DNA of 64,000 nt from Oleidesulfovibrio sp047973035. GTDB taxonomy: Bacteria; Desulfobacterota; Desulfovibrionia; Desulfovibrionales; Desulfovibrionaceae. Both the position numbers and the translations under genes were made by a program. Positions 33,834 through 41,813 of the stretch are shown in pieces. A model generated the notes under the pieces. The model was not told the origin of the DNA. It made no database searches and saw only the letters and a program-made list of their open reading frames with translations. The stretch covers positions 186,001 to 250,000 of the forward strand of contig NZ_JBKEBF010000037.1 in NCBI RefSeq assembly GCF_047973035.1. The letters run 5' to 3'. The first letter of the stretch is position 1; each line of letters opens with the position of its first letter.

Positions 33834-35036
33834 ATGGCACAACATAATCCTTTCAGTACACCTTCGTGTTGTTGTTCGCCTAAAGGCGGGAGTGAACAGC
33901 AGGGTGAGAAAAGCGATGGTTCAAAACAGGCTGCGACCTCTGCAGGGCTGGCCACTGGTGCAACAAGCACGATGCAGGCTTTTACGCCGCTGACTCCGGT
34001 AAACCGGAAAAAAGGCATAGAGCCGCGCACCGCTATCAAACTGGCAGCAGGTCTTATACTCTGGTTTGCTATATACTGGCAACTTGTCCCGTTTTCACAG
34101 CTGGTAACCTACGATCTGCTGGGGATTGCACGGGGCACACATCTGGGCGATGCCGTGGAGTTTTTCATTTATGATACGCCCAAGGTCCTTATGCTGCTTA
34201 TGCTGGTGGTTTTCGGCGTAGGCATTATTCGGTCTTTTTTTTCGCCGGAACGCACACGGAAAATGCTGGCAGGACGCAATGAAGCCATAGGCAACGTCAT
34301 GGCAGCCGTGCTGGGCATTGTTACACCTTTCTGTACCTGTTCCGCCGTGCCGCTGTTCATGGGCTTTGTTACCGCTGGTGTTCCGCTGGGCGTGACTTTT
34401 TCGTTTCTTATTGCCGCCCCCATGGTGAATGAGATTGCGGTGGTTCTGCTATACGGCCTGCTGGGCTGGAAGATAGCTGCCATCTACATGGGCACCGGTC
34501 TTGCCATTGCCATCGTTTCCGGCTGGATTATCGGCCGCCTTGGCATGGAACGCTATATTGAAGACTGGGTGACGCAAAGCCAGCAGGGCAGCATGAAAGG
34601 TATGCCCATGCATTCCATGTCATGGGAAGGCCGCGTTCAGTATGCTCTTGATGCCGTGCGTGACATCGTTAAAAAGGTCTGGCTGTACATTGTGCTGGGA
34701 ATTGCCGTGGGGGCGGGCATCCACGGATACGTTCCCGAAGGATTCATGGCGTCCATCATGGGTAAGGAAGCATGGTGGTCCGTACCTGCAGCAGTAGTAA
34801 TGGGGATTCCTATGTACTCCAACGCGGCGGGCATTATTCCTGTTGTTCAGGCTCTGCTGGGCAAAGGCGCCGCGCTGGGCACTGTGCTGGCGTTTATGAT
34901 GGCGGTCATTGCCTTGTCATTGCCTGAAGCAGTCATCCTGCGCCGCGTACTCAAGCTTCCGCTTATTCTTACCTTCTTCGGCGTGGTGGGGGGCGGCATT
35001 CTGATGGTGGGCTTCCTGTTCAATATGCTGATTTAA
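33834..35036 (+). CDS. ArsP/YraQ-like membrane permease (DUF318)
   Basis: 400 residues with about eight to ten membrane helices after a hydrophilic N-terminal tail of 65 residues that begins with a cysteine triplet (PSCCCSPK). The family motif TPFCTCSAVPLFMGF near residue 165 carries the paired cysteines needed for metalloid transport in ArsP-type permeases, and MYSNAAGIIPV near 325 is the second conserved loop. ArsP exports trivalent organoarsenicals; other members move metals. Placement after an ArsR gene with operators supports metalloid efflux. Which metal is transported is not shown by the sequence. Confidence 0.85.
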   Translation: MAQHNPFSTPSCCCSPKGGSEQQGEKSDGSKQAATSAGLATGATSTMQAFTPLTPVNRKKGIEPRTAIKLAAGLILWFAIYWQLVPFSQLVTYDLLGIARGTHLGDAVEFFIYDTPKVLMLLMLVVFGVGIIRSFFSPERTRKMLAGRNEAIGNVMAAVLGIVTPFCTCSAVPLFMGFVTAGVPLGVTFSFLIAAPMVNEIAVVLLYGLLGWKIAAIYMGTGLAIAIVSGWIIGRLGMERYIEDWVTQSQQGSMKGMPMHSMSWEGRVQYALDAVRDIVKKVWLYIVLGIAVGAGIHGYVPEGFMASIMGKEAWWSVPAAVVMGIPMYSNAAGIIPVVQALLGKGAALGTVLAFMMAVIALSLPEAVILRRVLKLPLILTFFGVVGGGILMVGFLFNMLI

Positions 35037-35055
35037 AAGCACGCTTAGCTGTTAT

Positions 35056-35089
35056 AAAAGCCCGCCAGTGTTGCTGGCGGGCTTTTTTG
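35056..35089 (+). terminator. Terminator after the ArsP-like permease
   Basis: AAAAGCCCGCCAG (35056-35068) pairs with CTGGCGGGCTTTT (35074-35086); T run follows. Confidence 0.92.
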
Positions 35090-35244
35090 TGTTTACGGGC
35101 AAGGTGTTGCAATTACTTGGTGCCGCAGTCTGCCTTCCGGTAAACGGAGCTTATTTCGTACGCCTGTCCGGCAGGCTGCGCTGATAACGAAGCTTCTTGG
35201 TACAGTGTCATTGCGTTCTTTTTATTTTTCTGCCGTTACACGAT

Positions 35245-35273
35245 AAAAAAGGCGGGGATGAATTCCCCGCCTT
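35245..35273 (-). terminator. Terminator of topA
   Basis: Read on the minus strand, a GGCGGGG/CCCCGCC stem (35251-35271 region) is followed by six T (plus-strand A at 35245-35250). Confidence 0.88.
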
Positions 35274-35300
35274 ATATTTATCCAAACGTGCTGCTGGCTG

Positions 35301-37547
35301 CTATTCGTCATCGTCCGGCAGTTCGCGCGTATACCGGCAGCTGGGGCAGGCGATATGCTTGCCTTTTGCTTTGGTGGACTTGATGGTCAGTACTTTAGAC
35401 TCACATTGAGGGCAGGCTTCCGCAACAGGGTAGTTCCACGTGGCGAAATCGCACTGGGGGTACTTGTTGCAGGAATAGAAGATCTTGCCCCGCTTGGAGC
35501 TTTTTTCAACCAGTTCTCCGTCACACCCTTCGTTGGGGCAGGGAACGCCGGTGGAGAACGACTCCGCGTGTTTGCAGTCCGGGTAACCGGTACAGGCTAT
35601 GAACCGGCTGCCGGTGCGGGCGCGCTTGATGACCAGATCTTTCTGGCACTCAGGGCAGGTTCCCACGGGTTGCAGTTCTTCTTTTTCACGCTCCACAAGC
35701 TGAATTTTGCCGTGTTCATCGCGGGTGAAGTTGCTGGTGCTCTTGCAGTCGGGATAGCCCGTGCAGGCAAGGAAGGTACCCGCTTTGCCGAACTTGATAG
35801 CCATGGGCTTACCGCATTCAGTGCAGCTGATTTCTGTTTCCAGTCCGCCTTTTACGGTTTTCATTTCTTTGGCGGCAGCGGCAAGAGTGGGGTTGAAGTC
35901 GCTGGTAAATTCTTTCATCAGCGATACCCAGTCCTGCTCACCTTCCGCCACTTTATCCAGAGAGGTTTCCATCTGGGCGGTAAAGCCGATGTCCATCAAC
36001 GTGGCAAAGTGACCTGTCAGCATATCGCAGACCACAAAACCAAGGTCGGTAGGCACAAAGTGCTTTTCTTCCAGCTTGGTGTAGTCGCGGTCCACGATGG
36101 TGGAAATGATGCTGGCATATGTGGAAGGGCGGCCGATGCCGCGTTCTTCCATTTCTCTTACCAGTGATGCTTCAGAGTATCGGGGCGGCGGCTGGGTGAA
36201 CTTCTGTTCCTTTTCCAGCTTGGTCAGTTCCAGCGCTTGTCCTTCCTGCATGGGCGGCAGCTCGATGTTGGCATCCTTGGTGGATGCGGGAGCAACTGCC
36301 ATATAGCCGGGGAAAAGCAGACGCTCGCCTTTTACGCGCCATTGGGTATCGCCGCAGCCGATGAGCACCGTGGTGTCATGGAAACGTGCGGGAGCCATCT
36401 GAGAGGCCACGAAGCGCGACCAGATAAGCTTGTACAGGCTGAACTGCTCGGGCGCGATGAGACCCTTCACCTGCTCGGGTGTCAGGTTGACGTCAACGGG
36501 GCGGATGGCTTCGTGCGCGTCCTGTGCAGAGCCTTTGGTCTTGTATGCCGGAGCCTTCGCAGGACAGTATTCTTTGCCGTACACTCTGGCAATCAGCTTG
36601 CGGGCACTGTCGCGGGCTTCGTCCGCCACGCGGACAGAGTCGGTACGCATATAAGTGATAAGGGCTGTTGTGCCCATTTCGCCAAGATCAAGACCTTCAT
36701 ACAGGCGCTGGGCAACAGACATTGTGCGCTTGGCGGAAAAACCCAGCCGCTGGCTTGCCATCTGCTGCAGCGTAGAGGTGATGAACGGCGGCTGAGCTTT
36801 GCGCGAACGTTCTTTTTTTTGCACGGATTCTACAACAAAGGGTTTGCCTTCGATGGATTTTTCCAATGCAGCCGCTGCTTCCGCACTGGGAATTTCGGGC
36901 TTTTTGCCGTTTACTTTGTGCAGGTCGGCTTTGAAAGGCGGGGGAGCATCTGCTGCAAGGTTGGCGCGGAATACCCAGTACTCTTCAGAGGTAAAGGCGT
37001 AACGCTCGCGCTCTCTGTCTACAATCAGGCGCAAGGCCACAGATTGTACACGACCTGCGGATATGCCGCGCTTTACTTTATTCCACAGAATGGGAGAAAT
37101 TTTATACCCTACCAGCCTGTCCAGTACCCGACGGGCCTGCTGGGCATCAAACAGGCTGCGGTTCAGCTCGCGCGGGTTTTCCAGCGCTTCACGCACGGCA
37201 CGGGCCGTAATTTCGTTAAACTGGATACGGCTGATCTTTGTGTTTTCTTTGCCGATAATTTCAGCAACATGCCACGCAATAGCCTCACCTTCGCGGTCGG
37301 GGTCAGGCGCCAGATAGACGTTGTCAGACTTGGCTGCAGCCTCACGCAAGGCCGCAACAACTTTTTGTTTGCCCTGAATGACCTGATAATTGGGGGAAAA
37401 ATCATTTTCCTCGTCCACGCCCAGTTCTTTGGTAGGCAGGTCGCGAATGTGTCCTACGCTGGCCTGAACAATATATTTATTGCCCAGAAATTTCTTGATA
37501 GTTTTTACCTTTGCAGGAGATTCCACGATGATGAGGTCTTTGCCCAT
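35301..37547 (-). CDS. topA: DNA topoisomerase I
   Basis: 748 residues. Toprim domain near the N-terminus (MGKDLIIVESPAKVKTIKKF; PDPDREGEAIAWH at 81-93), catalytic tyrosine Y299 in ALITYMRTDS, and four C-terminal zinc ribbons starting near residues 575 (CTECGKP), 620 (CPECQKD), 670 (CPNEGCDGE) and 720 (CPQCESK). The enzyme relaxes negative supercoils by a 5'-phosphotyrosine intermediate. Length and zinc-finger number are normal for the family. It is transcribed alone, divergent from the M48 gene. Confidence 0.96.
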   Translation of the reverse strand: MGKDLIIVESPAKVKTIKKFLGNKYIVQASVGHIRDLPTKELGVDEENDFSPNYQVIQGKQKVVAALREAAAKSDNVYLAPDPDREGEAIAWHVAEIIGKENTKISRIQFNEITARAVREALENPRELNRSLFDAQQARRVLDRLVGYKISPILWNKVKRGISAGRVQSVALRLIVDRERERYAFTSEEYWVFRANLAADAPPPFKADLHKVNGKKPEIPSAEAAAALEKSIEGKPFVVESVQKKERSRKAQPPFITSTLQQMASQRLGFSAKRTMSVAQRLYEGLDLGEMGTTALITYMRTDSVRVADEARDSARKLIARVYGKEYCPAKAPAYKTKGSAQDAHEAIRPVDVNLTPEQVKGLIAPEQFSLYKLIWSRFVASQMAPARFHDTTVLIGCGDTQWRVKGERLLFPGYMAVAPASTKDANIELPPMQEGQALELTKLEKEQKFTQPPPRYSEASLVREMEERGIGRPSTYASIISTIVDRDYTKLEEKHFVPTDLGFVVCDMLTGHFATLMDIGFTAQMETSLDKVAEGEQDWVSLMKEFTSDFNPTLAAAAKEMKTVKGGLETEISCTECGKPMAIKFGKAGTFLACTGYPDCKSTSNFTRDEHGKIQLVEREKEELQPVGTCPECQKDLVIKRARTGSRFIACTGYPDCKHAESFSTGVPCPNEGCDGELVEKSSKRGKIFYSCNKYPQCDFATWNYPVAEACPQCESKVLTIKSTKAKGKHIACPSCRYTRELPDDDE

Positions 37548-37756
37548 GAGCTGTCCTTGTTTGCAGTCTGCCGGAGTTACATAGCCGCGTTGCAGCCTGA
37601 CGGGTGCATAATGTATAAGCGTGTGCGGCTTGCCGCTGACGCATGCTTTCAGGTAGGGGAAGATACGACAAATGCCAACAGCGTCAAGGTGGTGATGCCC
37701 CGTACTCGCCGCTGAGAACGGGTTGGAAGCAGCCGGAATCCAGTAAGGACGGGATT

Positions 37757-38545
37757 ATGCGCAAATTTATGAAAAATTGGTTTTATATTGGTTTGGTTGT
37801 TATGGCTGTGGCTTTGGCCGGATGCGCCAAAGCGCCGTATACGGGCCGTAACCAGATGATACTTATGGATTCTCAGCAGGAAATGGCCCTTGGAGCCAGC
37901 TCCTCGAAAAAACTTTTGCAGACAGAGGAAGTTGATACCACCAGCGAAAAAGCGCAGATGGTATCGCGCGTGGGCAAGCGTATTGCCGCTGCTGCAGCGC
38001 ATCCTGAATACCGATGGGAATTTCATACCATTAAAAAAGATGAGTTGAATGCTTTTTGCCTGCCGGGAGGCAAGGTTTTTGTCTATACCGGTCTGTTTAA
38101 AGCCGCGCAGACGGAAGAGCAGCTTGCCGCGGTGGTCGGGCATGAGGTTGCCCATGCTCTGGCCCGCCACGGTGCAGAGCGCTATTCAACGCAGGTTATG
38201 TTGCAGGTGGGGCAGGTAGGCACTGCTGTGGCAGTAGGTTCACAGGCTTCACCCGAAGTGACGCAGGCCGTTCTCGCCGCATACGGCGTCGGCGCCAGTG
38301 TCGGCGTTATGCTGCCGTACAGCCGCACCCACGAATATGAAGCAGACCGCATCGGGCTTATTCTGATGGCGAAAGCAGGCTACAACCCTGAATCTGCCGT
38401 CATCCTGTGGGAAAACATGGCAAAGCAGGGCGGGCCTAAGCCGCCGGAGTTTCTTTCCACTCACCCTGCTGATGCAAACCGTATCAAGGCTATCAAAAGC
38501 CTTTTGCCGGAAGCGATGCAATACTACCGGCCCGCAGCAAAGTAG
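37757..38545 (+). CDS. M48-family metallopeptidase, lipoprotein
   Basis: 262 residues from ATG 37757 (AAGGA upstream). A lipoprotein signal ends in LAGC with lipidation at C23. The zinc site is VVGHEVAHALARH with H129 and H133, and the third ligand glutamate is in EYEADRIG near residue 195. The protein resembles LoiP/YggG and BepA-like periplasmic M48 peptidases that clear or help fold outer-membrane proteins; the second residue after the lipid cysteine is Ala, so outer-membrane sorting is likely. A terminator follows. No TPR domain is attached, which argues against BepA itself. Confidence 0.9.
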   Translation: MRKFMKNWFYIGLVVMAVALAGCAKAPYTGRNQMILMDSQQEMALGASSSKKLLQTEEVDTTSEKAQMVSRVGKRIAAAAAHPEYRWEFHTIKKDELNAFCLPGGKVFVYTGLFKAAQTEEQLAAVVGHEVAHALARHGAERYSTQVMLQVGQVGTAVAVGSQASPEVTQAVLAAYGVGASVGVMLPYSRTHEYEADRIGLILMAKAGYNPESAVILWENMAKQGGPKPPEFLSTHPADANRIKAIKSLLPEAMQYYRPAAK

Positions 38546-38571
38546 GCCGGCGGCGTCGGATATCCGACAAT

Positions 38572-38606
38572 AAAAAAAAGCACAGTTTTCATCTGTGTTT
38601 TTTTTG
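38572..38606. terminator. Terminator after the M48 gene
   Basis: CACAG/CTGTG stem (38581-38585 with 38593-38597), extended by the flanking A run and T run to about 13 bp; nine T follow. Confidence 0.85.
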
Positions 38607-38626
38607 TGTGCAACGTGCTGTATTAC

Positions 38627-38682
38627 CATAGGTAGTGCCTTCAGGCACTATGATTGCTACCAGTGTTTCGGGGGACTCCCCC
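38627..38682 (+). promoter_or_regulatory. Hairpin-rich leader of the muramidase-like gene
   Basis: AGTGCC and GGCACT form a stem at 38634-38649, inside a GGTAG/CTACC pair, and a second hairpin GGGGGA-CTC-CCCC follows near 38670-38682 just before the GAGG site. It may be a structured 5' leader; it does not match a riboswitch I know. Confidence 0.35.
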
Positions 38683-38697
38683 GTGCGAGGTAGCATC

Positions 38698-39951
38698 ATG
38701 GCATACGATCCTTACAGCATGTTAAGTGTGCAGGGGCTGGGCAAAGTCCTGCGCACTCCGGTTACTGGCAGACGCCTGCCCGGGCAGCAGGCGCAGCAAG
38801 GTATACAAGACAGCGGGCGTTTTGAGCGGCTGCTTTCTGACCCTGCGTTTTTGAACAAAGGGCAGTCGCTGTTGAACGACGCGCTTGGCTCCGACGAGGA
38901 CGACAAAAAAACGTCATTGTTCGAAGGCGCCGTGATGGGCAGCATGAACCTGCTGAATACGCGTGCACTGGCTACGCTTACCCGTGTACTTACAGATGAT
39001 GGTAATCAGGTGGCGGCTGACCCGAGGTTGAAGAGCGGATTAGTTTCACTCCGATCCGCCATTGCCGATGCGGTGGGGCTCGGAAGTGATACCGGTCAGG
39101 TGCGGGGCTCAATTTCGTGGGATACCGCGGCAAAAGCCTATAAGCAGCAGACACGCGTAAGCCCTGACGGCATGGGGGCTGCCGTACCGGCATCTGATGC
39201 CGGAAAAATGGCACAAGTCATGGAGGCCGCAGCCGCGGCGCTGGAACCCGCTTCCGAGGCTGCACCGGCGGGTATTGCAGGCGCAGACGGCGCGCAGGCT
39301 GCAGCAAGCCGTGCGCTTGGCTGGCTTGCTGCGCAGTTTGAATCCGGCACAAAAGGCGTGTCCAGCATCGGCTACGACAGGCATGGCGGTACCTCATACG
39401 GTAAATATCAGATTTCATCACGTGCCGGCAGCATGGACGCCTTTATCCGCTTTTTACATCGCGCAGCTCCGGAGTATGGGCAGCGACTTGCAGCAGCAGG
39501 CCCTGCCAACACCGGCGGCAAGGGGGGCTCAATGCCGCGTGAGTGGAAGAAAATAGCGGCTGAAGACCCTGACCGGTTTGAATCGCTGCAAAACAGGTTT
39601 GTGCGCGACAACAATTTCCTGCCCGCTTTGCGTAAGCTTACCCGCAACACTGCATTTGATCGTGATGATATTACCGGCGTTATGGGCGAAGTGTTGTGGA
39701 GTACTGCCGTACAGCATGGCCCCACCGGTGCGGCGCGGATTTTCCGGCAGGCACTTGGCAAGCTGGATAGCGGCGATGGCCTGACTGACCCTGAATTTCA
39801 GGGTAATCTCATCCGTACTGTATATGACCTGCGCAGCAGGCAGTTCGGCTCTTCCACTTCTTCGGTCCGTTCCGCCGTGCAGGACAGACTCGGACGCGAA
39901 ATGGAGCTTGCTCTCTCGCTCATCGGCAGCGACAAATCCATGTTCGCATAA
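38698..39951 (+). CDS. Putative peptidoglycan hydrolase with lysozyme-like C-terminal domain
   Basis: 417 residues from ATG 38698 (GAGG seven bases upstream). No signal peptide is apparent. The N-terminal 205 residues are unlike anything I know (MAYDPYSMLSVQGLGKVL at the start, Ala-rich near 180-205). From about 210 the protein shows FESGTKG, SSIGYDRHGGTSYGKYQIS and, further on, VQHGPTGAARIF: E215 and the SYGKYQ stretch are the hallmark of lysozyme-like glycosidases seen in phage-tail and flagellar rod hydrolases. It may act at a cell-envelope machine such as flagellum or secretion apparatus. The gene stands alone; function beyond a muramidase-like fold is inference. Confidence 0.65.
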   Translation: MAYDPYSMLSVQGLGKVLRTPVTGRRLPGQQAQQGIQDSGRFERLLSDPAFLNKGQSLLNDALGSDEDDKKTSLFEGAVMGSMNLLNTRALATLTRVLTDDGNQVAADPRLKSGLVSLRSAIADAVGLGSDTGQVRGSISWDTAAKAYKQQTRVSPDGMGAAVPASDAGKMAQVMEAAAAALEPASEAAPAGIAGADGAQAAASRALGWLAAQFESGTKGVSSIGYDRHGGTSYGKYQISSRAGSMDAFIRFLHRAAPEYGQRLAAAGPANTGGKGGSMPREWKKIAAEDPDRFESLQNRFVRDNNFLPALRKLTRNTAFDRDDITGVMGEVLWSTAVQHGPTGAARIFRQALGKLDSGDGLTDPEFQGNLIRTVYDLRSRQFGSSTSSVRSAVQDRLGREMELALSLIGSDKSMFA

Positions 39952-40105
39952 CGGGCTACACTCTTTTTATAATGCCTGATTCTATGCGGCCTTCTTCACA
40001 GGGGGTCGCTTTTTTATGGAATGCGCAAGAGGACAAGATGTTATTTTTTGTTGCCGGATATTTTTTCAGGCCCCCGTTGACACGAAAGGGCAGGAGATGT
40101 ACTTC

Positions 40106-40129
40106 ACATATGAATACTTGTTCATATGT
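40106..40129. promoter_or_regulatory. Zinc-type ArsR/SmtB operator
   Basis: ACATATGAA (40106-40114) and TTCATATGT (40121-40129) are perfect 9-bp arms around a 6-base spacer. The TGAA-N6-TTCA core is the classic SmtB/ZiaR/CzrA-type metalloregulator site. It lies 43 bases ahead of the permease start. Confidence 0.7.
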
Positions 40130-40171
40130 TCTTTTGTTCAATTTCTGCATCTGTATGGTGCCGGAGGATAC

Positions 40172-41458
40172 ATGCCTGAAATTATTATACAGTACGCATG
40201 GGCTGTCTGGGATATCCTGCTGGAAGCTTCGCCTTATGTGTTGCTTGGATTTTTTGTTGCGGGGTTGCTGAAAGGATTTTTACCGGAAGACCTTGTGGCC
40301 CGCCATCTGGGCCGCGGACGGATTTTGCCGGTTATCAAGGCGTCACTTTTCGGAGTCCCCCTGCCGCTCTGCTCATGCGGCGTCATTCCTGCCGCGGCAG
40401 GGCTGAGGCAGCAGGGAGCAAGCCGCGGTGCGACAACTTCCTTTCTTATTTCCACTCCTGAAACAGGCGTTGACTCCATAGCAGTCAGCTACGCACTGCT
40501 TGACCCGGTTATGGCTGTGGTGCGTCCCGTGGCGTCATTTTTTACAGCCATCGTTGCCGGTGTCGCGGTGAACTTTTTACCGGAAGAACGTAAGGCGCAA
40601 GCCGGTTCCGGCCTTTTGCCCGCTCCTGTTGTGCAGGCTGGCGGCATCGGAGCTGCGCCCGCCGAATCTGCTTGCGGCATTGGCTGCGGGTGTGATTCGC
40701 ATTCCGATGCTCATGCACATCTGACTCCGCTGCAAGTGCACCCTGAAACGACAGATGCGCAGCATTCCGAAGCAACGGCGCATGACCACGAACACCTTGC
40801 CGGGCTTGACAGTTGCGGCTGCAGTTCCGATTCTTGCTGCTCTTCTTCCGGCCCTGCTCCGGTTACAGTGATGGAAAAGTTTACCAGCGGAATGCGTTTT
40901 GGTTTCGGCGAACTTGTCAGCGATATCGGCAAGTGGCTTATGGTAGGCATCCTGCTGGCCGCTGTAATTACAACCATTGTTCCGGATACTTTTTTTGCCA
41001 GTTACCTTGGCGACGGGCTTATGAGTATGCTGGTGATGCTTGTTTTGGGGCTGCCGCTATATGTATGCGCCACGGCATCCACCCCTGTGGCGGCAGCAAT
41101 GGCGCTTAAGGGGCTTTCGCCCGGGGCTGCGCTGGTGTTTCTGCTTGCGGGGCCTGCTACCAATGCGGCCACTTTTACCGTGGTGGCAAAGTTGATGGGT
41201 AAAAAGGTTGCCGCTGTGTATGTAGCCAGCATCGCTGTGTGTTCCGTGATCCTCGGGCTGTTTGTAAACTGGCTGTACGCCTACTTGGGGCTGAGCATCA
41301 CCGCGTGGGTGGGAGCTGCAGAGGAAGATTCTCACGGTATTATTGCTGTTGCTTCTGCCGTCGTATTGGTGGGACTTGTGGTATACCGCATGTTTCTTTC
41401 TTCAAAAAAATTAGGCCCCGCACATGATCACGCCCATGGTTGTTCCTGTAACCATTAA
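40172..41458 (+). CDS. SO_0444-type heavy-metal efflux permease with Cys/His-rich loop
   Basis: 428 residues from ATG 40172, with GGAGG seven bases upstream. It is a DUF318-fold permease with two sets of helices. The first half has LPLCSCGVIPAAAGL near residue 65; between the halves, residues about 165-230, lies a loop very rich in Cys and His (CGIGCGCDSHSDAHAH; CGCSSDSCCSS), and the C-terminus ends in HDHAHGCSCNH. These features match the SO_0444 group, annotated as Cu/Zn efflux. The loop probably binds soft metals before transport. An SmtB-type operator precedes it, but no regulator gene is adjacent. A terminator-like hairpin follows at 41514. Confidence 0.85.
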   Translation: MPEIIIQYAWAVWDILLEASPYVLLGFFVAGLLKGFLPEDLVARHLGRGRILPVIKASLFGVPLPLCSCGVIPAAAGLRQQGASRGATTSFLISTPETGVDSIAVSYALLDPVMAVVRPVASFFTAIVAGVAVNFLPEERKAQAGSGLLPAPVVQAGGIGAAPAESACGIGCGCDSHSDAHAHLTPLQVHPETTDAQHSEATAHDHEHLAGLDSCGCSSDSCCSSSGPAPVTVMEKFTSGMRFGFGELVSDIGKWLMVGILLAAVITTIVPDTFFASYLGDGLMSMLVMLVLGLPLYVCATASTPVAAAMALKGLSPGAALVFLLAGPATNAATFTVVAKLMGKKVAAVYVASIAVCSVILGLFVNWLYAYLGLSITAWVGAAEEDSHGIIAVASAVVLVGLVVYRMFLSSKKLGPAHDHAHGCSCNH

Positions 41459-41813
41459 GTGGCAATATTTTGATATTATTATGGAATAAGAAGTAGAGCT
41501 GGACCGCTGATACAGCCCTCCGCAGCAACAGGATGCTGTGGGGGGCTTCTTTTTTATACTCTATACAAGCATGTTACATGACAGGACGTGCTGATGTTAT
41601 GCGTTTGCAGAACGTAAGTGTACTGTAATCAGCAAACTGTGTGATTTTAGTTGAAAAAGGCAATTCCAATGCAAGCTGAGTGGCCTTCGTGGACAAACAA
41701 TGTTATGGCAGAAGCAACACTACAATACCCCATCCTGATAACGAGGATGAAATACGCATAAAGAGCGTGCTTCTGAACGCAGGCACACTGATAAAGCCAA
41801 TGGAGGGTGCGGA
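41459..41813. other. Intergenic region between the permease and dms operon
   Basis: About 355 bases without a gene. It contains a terminator at 41514-41557 and the promoter region of dmsA; I find neither an FNR-like TTGAT-N4-ATCAA nor an HcpR-like TTGTGA-N4-TCACAA site. The dmsA ribosome site GGAGG is near its right end. Confidence 0.5.
41514..41557 (+). terminator. Terminator after the SO_0444-type permease
   Basis: AGCCCTCCGCAGCA (41514-41527) pairs imperfectly with TGCTGTGGGGGGCT (41534-41547), followed by a T-rich run. Confidence 0.8.

Noticed and set aside
41459..41813. FNR or HcpR binding site in front of dmsA
   Set aside because: No TTGAT-N4-ATCAA or TTGTGA-N4-TCACAA pattern with two good halves was found.
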